Positions 1-12,244 of a stretch of DNA of 64,000 nucleotides are shown piece after piece; within the stretch, counting starts at the first letter, position 1, and each line of letters begins with the position of its first letter. Made by a program: the position numbers and the translations under genes. Location: contig NC_081408.1 of assembly GCF_030272615.1 (NCBI RefSeq), positions 65,110,546-65,174,545 of the forward strand, written 5' to 3'. The notes under the pieces are model-generated. The model was not told where the DNA came from, ran no database searches, and saw only the letters and a list, made by a program, of their open reading frames with translations. The DNA is from Cryptomeria japonica. Taxonomy: Eukaryota > Streptophyta > Pinopsida > Cupressales > Cupressaceae.

Positions 1-340
1 CATATTTTGGACATCTCAACTAACATAAAAATTGAATACATATACAATATTCAAAGTAGATAGAATTATACTAGTTATAATATTTAAAATAAAGAAAGAA
101 AGGAACTAATATCATAAATATTTTTATATTATTAAGAATAAAAATATTAAAAAATAAAATTAGATCAATTATAATATATTAATCAAAATATTAATAAAAA
201 AATTTAGTGAAATAATCCACTTTTATTGAAAAAAAAAATTATAATATATTAATCAATATAAAATATAAATAAAATAATAATTAAAAATAAATTAATATAT
301 TTTGAAAAAAAAAATATTAAGCACACTCTTTATCTTCTTC
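1..340. other. AT-rich non-coding stretch
   Basis: Low-complexity, strongly AT-rich sequence with short A and T runs. I see no coding potential, no repeat boundary and no RNA gene. Confidence 0.6.
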
Positions 341-344
341 GAAA

Positions 345-1755
345 TAAAGATGATGGCTATTCATTTGTCCTATTGGAATTTTAGTTGTTATTGCTTTGTA
401 GCAGAATGGATTCCACTTTTCGGAAAAGAAAACTCAAAGCAACAGCTTTGTTACTAGAAAAACTTTGCATAAGCCGGCACGAAGATGATGAAAACTAATG
501 TTTTCTTTCTAAAAGCACAACGATGATTTACAACGATGATTTACACATTTGAAATGCGTACCTCATTGTGAACAATGTACGTTTCTTGTCACAAAAGAAA
601 TTTTCATGTCGCATGGCACTTAGCTGTGTGGCATGAAATGACATGTCTCATTAGCTTGCAACCATCAAGATATCAAATCATATTTGATTGCTTGAGATAG
701 TATGAAATAATTGGAAGCTGAGATAAATCAAACCAAAAGTATAGCTAAGGCAGGTAATAATAATACAGATCTTTTTATTGGGGTCAAATTTGCTAGCCTG
801 ATATTTTAGGAAACAGATCATAGACAAGGCGATGGAGGGAATATCTAGAACCAGTAACAGTAAATTTGAGTTGTAATTAACACACTTTAGTTGGTGTGTT
901 GAAATTTATTGTGTATTGTCTAATTAAGGTAGATTATTCTATAAAAAGATTAATTTTTTCTAATTACGAAGGAAATTTCTTTATTTTTTAAGTATATGAT
1001 TGAGTTTCTATTATAAAAAGATCAAGGAATGATATACAGTCAAATTTTGAATAAGCTAAGTAGAACTATATAGTTACATATTATAATAAGACGTGATATT
1101 TTGTACTGATAATGTAGCAATGTACATGAATAACATAGTTATTTTGTTTAGATATGATATAATCTTTTGTTTAATCAAAAAAATCATATATGATACAAAT
1201 TTGAATTTTCATTAATTAATGAACACAGTTAAATATACACTCAAAAGACTATCATGTATCACAGAAAATAATTGATCTCTAGTCTATTAGTGAATTTGAA
1301 AGGTTCATAAGGAGTCCACCAGGCATCAAGTCTTACTTCAACATCTCAAACCCGTATCGTACCCCACACAAAAAAATACCTATCAGTCCTTGACTCCATA
1401 AAAAACACGAACTTTAAAAGACTGAAAATTAAAAGCCTGAAAATTAAAAGACTGAAAAAATACAAAATGAGATCGACTGCTTAATTTGTCAACTTCATTT
1501 TCCAACTAATATACATCATTCCTCCATTTTACTTTGAATTCAATCCAGTTATCTGTGATGCCTATTGCCCATTAGCTTGGGCATCTAGTCAGCATTGACT
1601 TCTTTGTTGTCTCTTTCTTTACTATACAATTGTTAATTTTCTTCTTATCTATTGACACGAGGTTGTACTGCTATTATTATTATAGTGCTTAGTTATAAGA
1701 CATTGTATACCTATAACACCAGCCATTGGTCCAGTTTCATTATTCTGATCTGTAA
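345..1755. repeat. Direct repeat copy A, 3' flank of the SWEET gene
   Basis: This block is recognisably similar, in the same orientation and order, to 5607-6588. Shared landmarks are the opening 'aaagatgatgg' segment, the 'ttgcttgagat' segment, 'gcccattagctt', 'agtgcttagttataag' and the closing 'tgatctgtaagctatt'. Copy A is longer and has extra sequence around 1000-1500. It lies downstream of the SWEET stop codon, so copy B looks like the downstream flank of a second, missing gene copy. The similarity was judged by eye. Confidence 0.7.
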
Positions 1756-2079
1756 GCTATTCTGTCTCAGGATATAATGTACACACAGAACTGCATATTC
1801 ATACAACCTTGGAACCTGGTACTTCAAAGAATATATTGAATTGCATTCCCAAGGAAATAGTTATAATTTTTAAAATAGGAACTAAAAGATTATAATTCAA
1901 GCCCACCAAGGGCTAAACTCTCTCTATATTTTCCCTCTCCGATAGGTACTGGTTCATTTAATATTTTGCCATGTTCCTCGTCTTTATCTGCTAATGCTGA
2001 TTCTCAGGCAGTTGAACAGAGTGTTATTGTCTGAGGAGGCCGTATAGACCTTGTTAGTCACTGATCAATGAGAATAAAA

Positions 2080-4222
2080 TCAAACTTGATTCACTGCAGC
2101 CACTTTGACAACATTTGTGGCTTCCACCTCCGCTTCACCGATACGCAGATCAAATATGTCATCTATCTTTTTGATTTCAGGGAGTTTATGAAGTTCAGTG
2201 GATACAGGTAAAACAGGCTCTGGGCTTCTGTAAATGAAGTAAACAACGAGCTGAGCTATTCCTAGGAGGAAACCAATGCCATTGGGCACCTGCAAAGTGC
2301 AAAGAAAGGAGTAATTCAATCAGAGAAAAGGTGCATAGTCTCTGCCAAAAATTACAAGAAAACTATAATTCGAAATGGCACTAGGAAAAGAGAGAAGCTT
2401 ACAGCTATAAAGATATCCTTGGCTATTACAGAGTATACAGACCAGACAAGTGCATTTAGAGTGCTGAATAGGGATACCAAAAATGGCATGTACTTAACAC
2501 TTTTGGTTTTGATAACACCTCCCTGCAAAATATACAGAAACCCATCAACATTCATGAAAGGATGAATTCATCTCCTAATTAGGCTTTTTAATTTGGGTAC
2601 AGACCCGATTTTAGCTCAATTTTTTTAATTTGGGTTGAAACTAAATTTTTAGATGTATTTCTTTTCTTTTGTACAGTTTTCATAGCAATCTAAATTAAGA
2701 AGAACATAAGATTCAAAACTCACCACGACAGATAATGGTGAGGCATACATAACAATGGAAAGGATCACACCTAAAGTGCCAACCAGTAACTGTCTCACAT
2801 TGTATGTGTGCAGCACATAAATAGTAACTACAACCACTATGACAAAAGCAAACATCATTGCAATGGCTAACCGCACTGTTCTTATCTGCCAATAAATTGA
2901 AGGAATCCGTATGAGAAAAATTACAACTATGTATCTAGCTTATTGCATGTAATCTAGTCAAGCATTTAGAATAAGGTTTATATAATCTAGTAGCCACCAA
3001 ATGGCCTTCAATTACAAACATATAGCTGGCATAATGAATTACCTTCTCCTGCTTGGGGGCAAATGTCAGAAAGGACAGCAGATAAAATATCTCAAAGGCA
3101 AAGCCAGCACCATTGATCGTGAGCAGCAAAGTGCTGTGGGGTTTAACAAATGGGGCTCCGTAAAGTAGCCAAAGACAACAGTTGAATAAGGTACAAACAT
3201 ATAGAAGACCTGAATATTCTTGGGTAGACTTAAGCTTGTATATCCGCCAGAATGTTGTCCTGCCATTTCCAAATATAATAATGTTTATATATAAGCTCAC
3301 ATGTTAATCATGCTCATAAACATTAGACAATTTCCGCTGTCATTCAACCCCCCAAAAAAATGTTGATACCCAAGTTGTTGACTAAGACAAATCTGATGTA
3401 CACAGTACTTACATAGGTGACAGGAAAAGTGCCAGTGAAGTTATATTTCCTGCACCGGAGACCACCATGAAAAATTAGTTTGCACTATCATATAAATCCA
3501 ACGTAACGAAAGTCAACTAGTACACATTAAAACCTGCGCATGAAAATGAGCGACAATCCCACAAATACACAACAAAACTTGCTCATAAAAATGAGCAGGA
3601 AACCTACACAGAAACTTGTACATACAAATCAGAAAGAAATTCATAGTAGAAATTGTACATGCAAATCAAAACGGGGATCAGATACACAACAAAACCCACA
3701 AAAAGAGTAACCAAAATAATCCCTTGGGGGTTAAGAAGAGGTTATGCTTTTAGGATGCAACTTTTATGGAATTTTTACAATGTAAAACTCAAAATACAGA
3801 CTTGTGTTATAGTAATTATCAACTGACCATTCTAAAAACCATATATTGATGAGAAATCACCGATTCACTCTACCTTGAGGATGAAAATGTATCATATAGC
3901 CTCCATTATTCCTGACTAACATATAGAATACAAATCATGTGTCCTATAATTGATTCTAATATATTCAATCTATCTTAACCATGCTTCATTCTAACCATGT
4001 TCATCGCATTTTAGACCAACAAAAAAAAAGCAACAAATTCTATTCTGGCCTTACATAGACCTTTATCTCATATCCTAGTACCATTTTTAGAGTCTGGAAA
4101 TCGAATGAGGACAGAAAAAAAATCAGATATCCAGACGATCCAGATTATATTTATACTTCATAAAGCAGTGGTCAGGATGCCATACCCATAATTCCCACCA
4201 CAAGCTGCAGAAGAAAAGCCAT
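2080..4222 (-). CDS. SWEET (MtN3/saliva) bidirectional sugar transporter, six exons
   Basis: Minus-strand exons are 4222-4186 (37 bp), 3449-3413 (37), 3259-3043 (217), 2885-2724 (162), 2522-2403 (120) and 2289-2080 (210, including the stop). All introns are GT-AG and the frame stays open, giving about 260 residues. The 37/37/217/162/120 pattern is the conserved SWEET exon layout. The first MtN3 repeat runs from MAFLLQLVVGIMGN through the FWRI and LLYGAPF segments. The linker and second repeat include the KTKSVKYMPF and AVPNGIG segments. Seven membrane helices are expected, followed by a hydrophilic tail of about 40 residues. The family moves mono- or disaccharides down their gradient across plasma membrane or tonoplast. 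The AVPNG motif leans towards SWEET1/2/3-like or SWEET4-8-like proteins, but I do not assign a clade. The start is the only ATG that splices in phase into exon 2. No lesion is visible. Confidence 0.93.
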
Positions 4223-4787
4223 TGAACAAAAGAAGAAACTGTCTTTGGAGTACTCAACAGAAAGTAATCTTATGCAAATTGAAATAGGCACAAGAGATAA
4301 AGTTGTGAAGAGCACGAAGATTTTTAAGTTCTTTTATAGGCCTTCATCCTGCTAATGACCAACGTGGTATCATCATCTATAGTGGAATGTAGGAAGAAAG
4401 CACTAGTGAACAATTTGCTTTGATCATTACACATCAGAGTTATTGGAAACCAGCTCAATACAGAGCTTACAGTCAACTTGTCATATGGATATATGCTTTT
4501 TCCCATGTTCTAGTATGGTTATCATTTTTCTCGGTACTTTTCTGTTTCTCTATATAGCAAAGTGCACTACACTCAGAATTTTTTCATAATATTTCAAGGA
4601 TTCGTTTTCAAAACGTACAGATGCCCAGGAAGAACCCTACAGAAACAGTCGATACAAAGTGTGGGATACAGATCACTCTGAATGATTGTGAGAAAAATAC
4701 ATCGAATTTTTTTAATAACATAAAAGATGTCTATATGTATGTATATCATCTATACAAATGTATCACATGAACCAATCTATAAGTACA

Positions 4788-4960
4788 GCCTGAGTTGGCC
4801 TAGTGGTGGAGAACTTGTGCTCTTGAAAGAAAGGTCACAACTTCAAATCTCACAAAAGGATAAGGTATGTACAACTCATTTGTAATGGAGCTCTAACCCA
4901 TCTGTAAATCCATAGATAACATTATTTATTACATAAAGAGGATCTGCCACCCCAATGTAC
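4788..4960 (+). mobile_element. tRNA-derived SINE upstream of the SWEET gene
   Basis: The head 'gagttggcctagtggtgga' resembles a tRNA A box. About 45 bases on, 'caacttcaaatctcac' resembles the B box (GGTTCRANNCY type), as expected for an internal Pol III promoter. A non-tRNA body of about 110 bp follows. A short possible duplication, GTACA, flanks it at about 4783-4787 and 4957-4961. It lies some 570 bp upstream of the SWEET start codon. I judged this from architecture, not from a family match. Confidence 0.6.
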
Positions 4961-5606
4961 ATTTTCATTTAGAAAGGTCAACAAACTGTAGTTATACTAT
5001 TCTTAATCCCTCAAACACTTCCCCAAAAATCTCCACCATGATCAGTTTTGCTTTTTACATGGTGTCTTGTTCAACGAGCACTGAAGGGAAAGAACTAGTA
5101 AGAAAACCCTTCAGTATTGCTCAAAAAACAAAAGCCTATCTACCCATTACAAAAGCCCATAGAAAGCCCATAGGCAAATCAAAATATGCTTCATTTAATG
5201 ATAAAGCATGATAAAAAAATAGCGAGAAAATGACTAAATATAATATGCTAAGTTTGTTTAATCATACATTATCATTAACTGGGTTATGTGAGTTTGTTCA
5301 ATCATACATTGTCATTAATTATGAATTTACATGTTGTGGACTACTTGATCATCTTGAAACTTTAAAGAAGTATATAATATTTAAAGTGAAGGGAATTGTA
5401 CACTAACACTTAATATCCAAAAACGGACAAAATCATAAACAATTATAAACAATTATTAAAAAATAAAAAAATAAAAAAATATAATTAAAAAATAATTATT
5501 AAAAAAAAATTACTATGCACAGTAAACTTTTCTAGCGAATAAACTTATAATCAGACCCCTTATGTTCTTCAATATACTTGCCTGGAGAGAAAAATATACT
5601 CAAATC

Positions 5607-6588
5607 TATCAAAGATGATGGTGATTCATTTCTCTTATTGGAATGTTACTTGTTATTTCTTAGTAGCTCAACACTTTTCCGAACACAGGAAAATTGTTAA
5701 CAAGTCCCATTTCTTATCATAAAATAATTGGCATTTAGCTGTGTGACAGCCTGTTCTTTTGTCAGATCACCTTCCCTTGTTTGATTAGCTTGCAAGCATG
5801 AAGGAATTGTAATTGGAGTCGACTGCATAATATTATAAAAGTATCTTATTGCTTGAGATGGTAAGAAATAATTCGAAACTGAGAAAGATCAAACCTATGG
5901 TACAGCAGAGACAGGTTGTAATAATATAGATATTTTTGGTGGGTCCAATCTGTGAGGTTGATATTTTAGGAAGATGGAGTGAATATCTAGAGCGGTAGCA
6001 GTAACACTGATGTAAGTCTTAATTAAGGCAATAAGTTGGTGTGCAAAATTTACTTTTTATTGTCTAATTTATACTGAATAGATGTTAAAGACTATCATGT
6101 TATAAATGGAAAACACTATTATGTCCTAGAATCGTACTCAAATATATATATTTATATATTTGCTACCTTTTTCCATTCGAAAAATAACAAAAGATCCTGA
6201 AAAATACGAAGTGGGATCTGCCATTTGATTTGTCAACTTCATTTTTCAATTAATACATCATTCCTCCATTTTTAATTTGAATTCAATCCAATCTCTATTG
6301 TTAAAGTTTATGTGCCTTCTCACTCATTACTTCTGTACTTTTTGTTTTATTATGATATTTTGATAGTTATGCACCCATTGCCCATTAGCTTGAGCTTCTA
6401 GTAAGCATTGATATCTATGTGGTCTTCTTTCTTTATAATTTTTAACCAATGTTTATAAATTTTTATCTATGGAATGGGGTTGTACAGATGTTATGAATAT
6501 AGTGCTTAGTTATAAGTTTGTACACCTCAAACTCCAAACATTAGTACAATTTCACTAGTACAATTTCACTAGTTTGATCTGTAAGCTA
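5607..6588. repeat. Direct repeat copy B, upstream of the SWEET gene
   Basis: This is the partner of 345-1755. It carries the same landmarks in the same order, with many substitutions and a deletion relative to copy A. Similarity stops at about 6590, just where a second SWEET gene would be expected to follow. No SWEET exon was recognised in 6.6-9.6 kb. Confidence 0.7.
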
Positions 6589-6589
6589 T

Positions 6590-9180
6590 TTGCATGTTTA
6601 TGTTAGAAAAAGAATAGTTTATTTGTAATAAATTAGTTGGTAAGAAGTTTTCTATAAGAAAAAAATAACAATTTTATAAAATCAAAATATATGAATAATA
6701 TAATTATAATTAAATTTTTTTTTACTTATAATATAAATCTTTTGTTCTTCTATTTTTACTTCTCTACAATGATATTAAAACATTATTGAATATGTACATG
6801 GAGGATTGTTTGCCTGTAAAATCATTGCATGACACTTTGTAAAAGTTATAGTAGAGGTTCTCATTATGGAGGAGGCTATCCAATAATTGTATAAGAGTTA
6901 TTCATTTTTTCTAACATATAAGTTGAGAATAATTCTTCATTGTTGGTGTGAGGATAGTTTGAAGGAAAGTAGAGCTATCAAAGAATTCTTTATTCCTAGT
7001 TGTTGCACTTTTTTTTTTTTCTCTCTTCTAATGTGATAGAGCCACTACAAAAGAATTTAGATATTTTGGAATCTGTAGAGGTATAGCATTTGAAATGCAC
7101 ATTAAAGGCAAGAAGAAATAGTTGGTGTAAATTTGTGATGTTCTTACATTATATGTCAAAGTTTATTAAAAAAAGTCGCATTATAAATAAGTTTGCTAAT
7201 ATTAATGGAAAGAAAAATCATGTGGTGGAGACATAAATAGTGAAGATTTATTAAAAAGGTTATTTGAAATATTAAAATAAAATTGAATTTTTGTTTATGA
7301 ATGGAAAAGGAGTTTTGGTGTTTTTTAGATCATTTTAATAAATAAAAAATAAGACATTCTTTTGTGGTGAGATAGGGGTATCTTTTTTGAGAAACAAGGT
7401 TTCATTATTGATTGAAATTGACATCAAATTTCTACTTTTGCATGTCATATAATATATGGTTTCTTACAAAAACAATTACTTTCTCCAAGTTATTTATGTT
7501 ATGTTTGGCAAAGATATCAAATTCACATGCTTGTTCTTGCAGAGACCCAAATAAAACATCAAATGAATAAACTATATTGGATTCCAATATGATATTGGAG
7601 GACACAGAGGTAGGAGGAAATCTACCATTCCTAGCTAGACTCTTTCTCAAGGATCATTTGTTGGATGAAAAATACCTTTTCATTTGTTGTCCTTTTAGGA
7701 GCAAGAGAAGGCATGCAATTATTTGTTGGTTTATGGATAATTGAATCCACAAGTTCTATGAATTTTTGTTGGATTTTTGATAGTTGAAACCACAAACTTA
7801 TCGAATTGTTGTTGGTCTATGGATAGTGGAATCCACAAAATAACTATGGATAGTTGAGTAACTCTAGATATTGAAAAAAATTTGCCTACAAATGAGGAGA
7901 TTTGGTTGATGTTGATGATGAGTTTAGTAATCAAACTATTTTCCTAGACATACTCTATGCTTTGGGGTATGTAAATCATGATAGATAGAGCTCTACTCTC
8001 TTCGTTATATTAATTATTGATAAGTAGAGAAAGGCTAAACAAATTTAGAATTTAAATTTAAACTTCTAAATTTTAGATTTAATTTTCTAGACCTTGGAAT
8101 TGAACCAAAATAAATATAAAATAATATGAAAATAAATTATTTTAAAAAAGAATACAATAAATAATTATGAGTTATATATATACTCAAATTAATTAAAAAA
8201 GATACTATTTATTAATACATAATTATATTCATGTTCCAAAGCTAAATAAAAAATTGACACAAAATATAAAAATAGTCTTTGAGTTGGAATTTAAATAAAA
8301 ACTAAATAAACTAGAATGTTAATATTTGATTCAATTTATCTTAATGTGATAAAAATTAAATGGAGTTGAGATAGATTTAAGATAATAAAAAGTCCAACTT
8401 GATAAATAATGAAATACCTTTTATTCCCAAAATAAGAAGAAAAAATAATAAATTACACAAGAATTGTCAAACTATTTTGTTTAAGTCATCATACCCAATT
8501 ACAATTAATCACAAGAAATTCTAATTTGGCTCTCAAAACCAAGCAAATAAAAATTAATAAATAATTTTGTTATAAATAAACTATCATTACTAAAATGGGA
8601 TTAATGAATCTTGAATATGAATACACTAAATTAAACTCACTTGATGAAATTCTGCAATAAAGAACCCATTGCATCAACAACCAATACATAGATGAACAAT
8701 GATAATAGACATCACTACCTAATGGAAGATTGTAATGGGAATGCATATGATAGAAAATATTGGCAGTTAGATGAGACTTAGCATCTTGGTTACACTATGT
8801 TGGGACTCATAAAATTTGAGATTTCGAGAGGCACATTTTTAAGATTTTGCATCTGCACTTCCATTTTGGCATGGCTTATAAACCTTCAACAACTGCTATT
8901 GGCAGGTAAATGGAATGGCATGAAAAGGGGCTGAAGAAGGTTTTAAAATAAAATGAAAATTGGCAGGAAAAGTGCCCAGCCCTCCCATGATGCAGACAAA
9001 GGCTAAGAAATTTCCAAGCAAGTGCATTGGCTACTGCAGCGCCATTGAAATCTTTAGACAAATGCAAAACCATTTATCCTACATTGGTAGTGGGGAGGAT
9101 ATTTTTCGCATTTAAATATAAAGCCACATATAAGTCTACTGTCAAAGCTTAAGGGCTTTTGGCAAGTGGAAGCTCAGCGA
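6590..9180. other. Intergenic DNA without recognisable genes
   Basis: AT-rich sequence with only short chance ORFs on either strand. The one piece of structure is a short tandem repeat at 7722-7850. No LTR, exon or RNA gene was recognised. Confidence 0.5.
7722..7850. repeat. Three-copy tandem repeat, about 43-bp unit
   Basis: Copies start near 7722, 7765 and 7808. Each contains a 'ttgttgg...atggatag' segment followed by 'gaatccacaa' or a close variant. The copies are imperfect. Confidence 0.6.
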
Positions 9181-9660
9181 CCTAGTGGGTCCCCTGCGTG
9201 CGCGAGTATCTTAAGGCATTCAAATTTTGCGATAGGCTGGCGAGAAGAAGGCTAAAGGTCGAGCAAGTTAGGCAGATCAAATGATGATCAAGGATGATCG
9301 AATGGTGGTTGCTAGACCACGATGGGAAACTGCTCGATGAGTATCCATCGCGACAAGGTGGTGGGTCCAACTGGCAAGACAACCCGATGCGTGGACAAAT
9401 CAGGAAGTGACGTGTGGCAAGCCTGATATAAGGGGTGAGCGGCCTAGGTGAGATAACGGTCAAGTAGATCAAGATTGATCCAACGGTGGTTGCTAGGTCG
9501 CAATGGGAAACTTCTCGTTAGAATATCCATCGTGACCCAACGACAAAGAAGACCTTCAATCTGACGGTTAGTGAGGTCGTGCTAAGGTGGCAGGACAAGG
9601 ATTCTAGAGCCAATCACGGGGTGCCACGTGGTGGAGTACAAAAGGAGGAAAGGAAATAAA
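9180..9660. repeat. GC-richer block with an internal direct duplication
   Basis: Base composition shifts to distinctly higher GC than on either side. Segment 9258-9355 is repeated at about 9457-9535, sharing 'ggtggttgctag', 'atgggaaact' and 'tatccatcg'. It is probably a fragment of an unidentified element. No coding function was recognised. Confidence 0.5.
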
Positions 9661-11221
9661 TCAATGTTAAATATATAGTTCCAACCATGCAAAAATTCAA
9701 AAATTCAAATGACTAGTTGTGTAGAAAGGCATCCAAGATTAATTCACTAGACGGGTTATTTTTACCTGAATATGCAAGTGTGATATACCATTGGAAAGCT
9801 TGCGAAATGAAGAGTCCATTTTTGCATTCAGTGGTAACACGTGTCTTTGTTTTGGAGAGCAGTTTGCATGGGAATTACAAAAAATGTTTTCTGTTAGGGA
9901 AAAGAGGACACTCGGCAATTCATGATGGAGATCTGATCTTTTTCCCTCTTATATATATTCTGAGTTTTTCTCTTTTGTAAGGGTTCTAATTTTTGAGAAA
10001 TTCTCGAAGTGAGATTTCCAAGAGGGGTTCCAGTCCTATGCATTTAATTTTCTGGGTTGTAATTGTTGAATGTCCTCATTCTTTTGTGATTGAATAGATG
10101 CATTTAGCTATAAGTTCTTAGTTGGAGGTCACATATATGTAAGGCATATATGCAGTTCCATTGGATTGTCTTCAGGCATATTTTCAAATTCAATAAATCC
10201 ATTTATCAAGGGAGTTTGGGTTTATCCTCACACGAGAGAGTGTAATTCCTATTCTTAGGTATCCTATATAGAAAGGATTTAAATTCAATGAGAAGAAATT
10301 GTGAATTCTAAATTGATATTTGGATATGTATGATCCTCTGTTTGGGTTTAGAATGTATTAATGTCAAACATTAATATAGGGATATTTTTCACTAGATCTG
10401 ATTTGCAGCTTGGATTTCATTTGTAGCTATTTGTATTGAATCTATGCCTGGATTGAGGCACTGACCTGTTATAGTTAGAGGTTACTTAAAAAATTACTTG
10501 TCGAGTTGTCAATGCAAATTTAGCCTATCTACAGTACCCTCCTTGTTTTTCAACCTTTAATGAGATCTATCTACTTCTATTGATGTAGTCTTGTGTGTAC
10601 TTTGTCTAAATTTATGCATCAAAGGTACACCCACCTAGGTTTTGCAGAGCCTAAAGAGTAGAAGGATTTTTATCCTTGTTATGGTGTCCCAAGCCCTGGA
10701 GTATTTCATTGATTGAAATTGGCTACTTCATAGGTAAATTGCAGGTGAACTTGGGTTTTGTCATTTTTTAGAACAACATGTTTCACACAACCTAAAGGTA
10801 GAGGTGGGCTCAAGCTATTGAATCCTAATATGCAAGGAGGCTATTTATCAACAAAATGGATCATTAATGTTGTGAATGGTGAGGAACCTTGAAAAATATT
10901 TGTTCACCGCTATATTTCTTCTGTTCCTGTTAAAAAAAATGACAATATGTTGGATGGATGTATTTTGATGGCTCCCTTATTTCACAAGAAGGCTTCATTC
11001 CCTTTACATTTCATTTGGAAGGCTTGGAAACGATTGGTGATTTTTAACTTGGAGGGAATCTCTTTAACATGGGTTTAGCTTTGCCTCTTCTTCCATTTGG
11101 TAGATGACAAGAATTTACTAATATCTAAGGCTGTGGTTTATAAATATTGAATTTGGCTTGAGAAATTACTTTTTTGTTTATTTAAAACTTTTACCCAACC
11201 TAAAGTTAAATCCCAAACTTT
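9661..11221. other. Intergenic DNA without recognisable genes
   Basis: No recognisable protein domain, LTR boundary or RNA gene. The longest open frame on the plus strand, 9717-9980, has no family features and I treat it as chance. Confidence 0.45.
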
Positions 11222-11226
11222 AAATC

Positions 11227-12031
11227 TGGTGCAATCATGGTGGGAGGGTCCTCAAAGAGAACCGTCTGAATAATGTAGCAAGAGTTTCAAAATAGAAACA
11301 AGTGAAAGTGATGGAGGAAATGAAGAAATAGACTATATTATATCATAAAAATCAATTACAAAATTCTGGCCACATTCAAGCTCATAGATTCGGCTCATAG
11401 GCCTGAGTATAAAACATGTGTGTTATGAAACATTTGGTCTCAAACAAGAATGTGAGACAACTTTGGACCTCCTAACCTCAGGATTATCCTCCATATTCTA
11501 ACTACCTCCTTCTAAATTCTTAATTAGATTGATTTATATGATCAAGGGTGATTCACATTAGCCTAAGGTGAAACATTCATAAATGAACAAGATGAAGCAT
11601 GTAAAATAACAGGTCAGTTCTCCCAAAGAGATCCATTCAAAAAATACATAGGATGAAATGTGGACCTAAGGTAAGGTCACCCACATCCCAAGGAACATTG
11701 GAAACAATGAACAAAAGCTCCACAAGCTCCAGAAATAATCCGCAAGATTCACCAATAACAAAATAGGTCCAAGCAATTTTGGTGTTCTAAGATAGAAAAC
11801 TGTCTCAAATTCTAAAAGCAATAAATTGTTGGGAAAAGATCCAAATATCTCGCAGACTTAAGAGAAGGAAAATGAACATGTCTATAATCAAAATCTAGCT
11901 CCACAAGATCCGATGAGCAAATGCAAAGAAACGTAGAATGAAATGTTGAAACTAGAAAATAGGAACAAACTGAAAGAAAATGTTTTTTGGTTGATACAAG
12001 ATTGACAAGAACCAAGGATGCTCCTGCATTA
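11227..12031 (-). repeat. 3' LTR of the gypsy element
   Basis: Clearly similar along its length to 22384-23188. On the minus strand it should begin TGATGCA, but here reads TAATGCA, and ends in CACCA. It is adjacent to target duplication AAATC on its left. Confidence 0.88.
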
Positions 12032-12244
12032 GACATCCAGGGTCATTGAAAAGTGAGTGCCTCACTTTGTCAGGGTTAGATGAAAATGAAGATGGTCTAC
12101 CTCTTCTTGAGAAATCCATGACGAATATTTAACTGGTCTATCTTTCCACTTCATAAGAAACTCTCTGTACTAGTTGCTCTGGGTGATTCACCAAATTCTG
12201 CTATCCAAAATATATTCAATTTGATCTGGTATCCACTGAGGTAT

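Noticed and set aside
7432-7650. 72-codon ORF on the minus strand as a possible gene
   Set aside because: No recognisable motif, splice context or neighbouring coding sequence.
9182-9472. 96-codon ORF on the minus strand
   Set aside because: It lies in a GC-richer duplicated block. Frame openness follows composition and no domain is visible.
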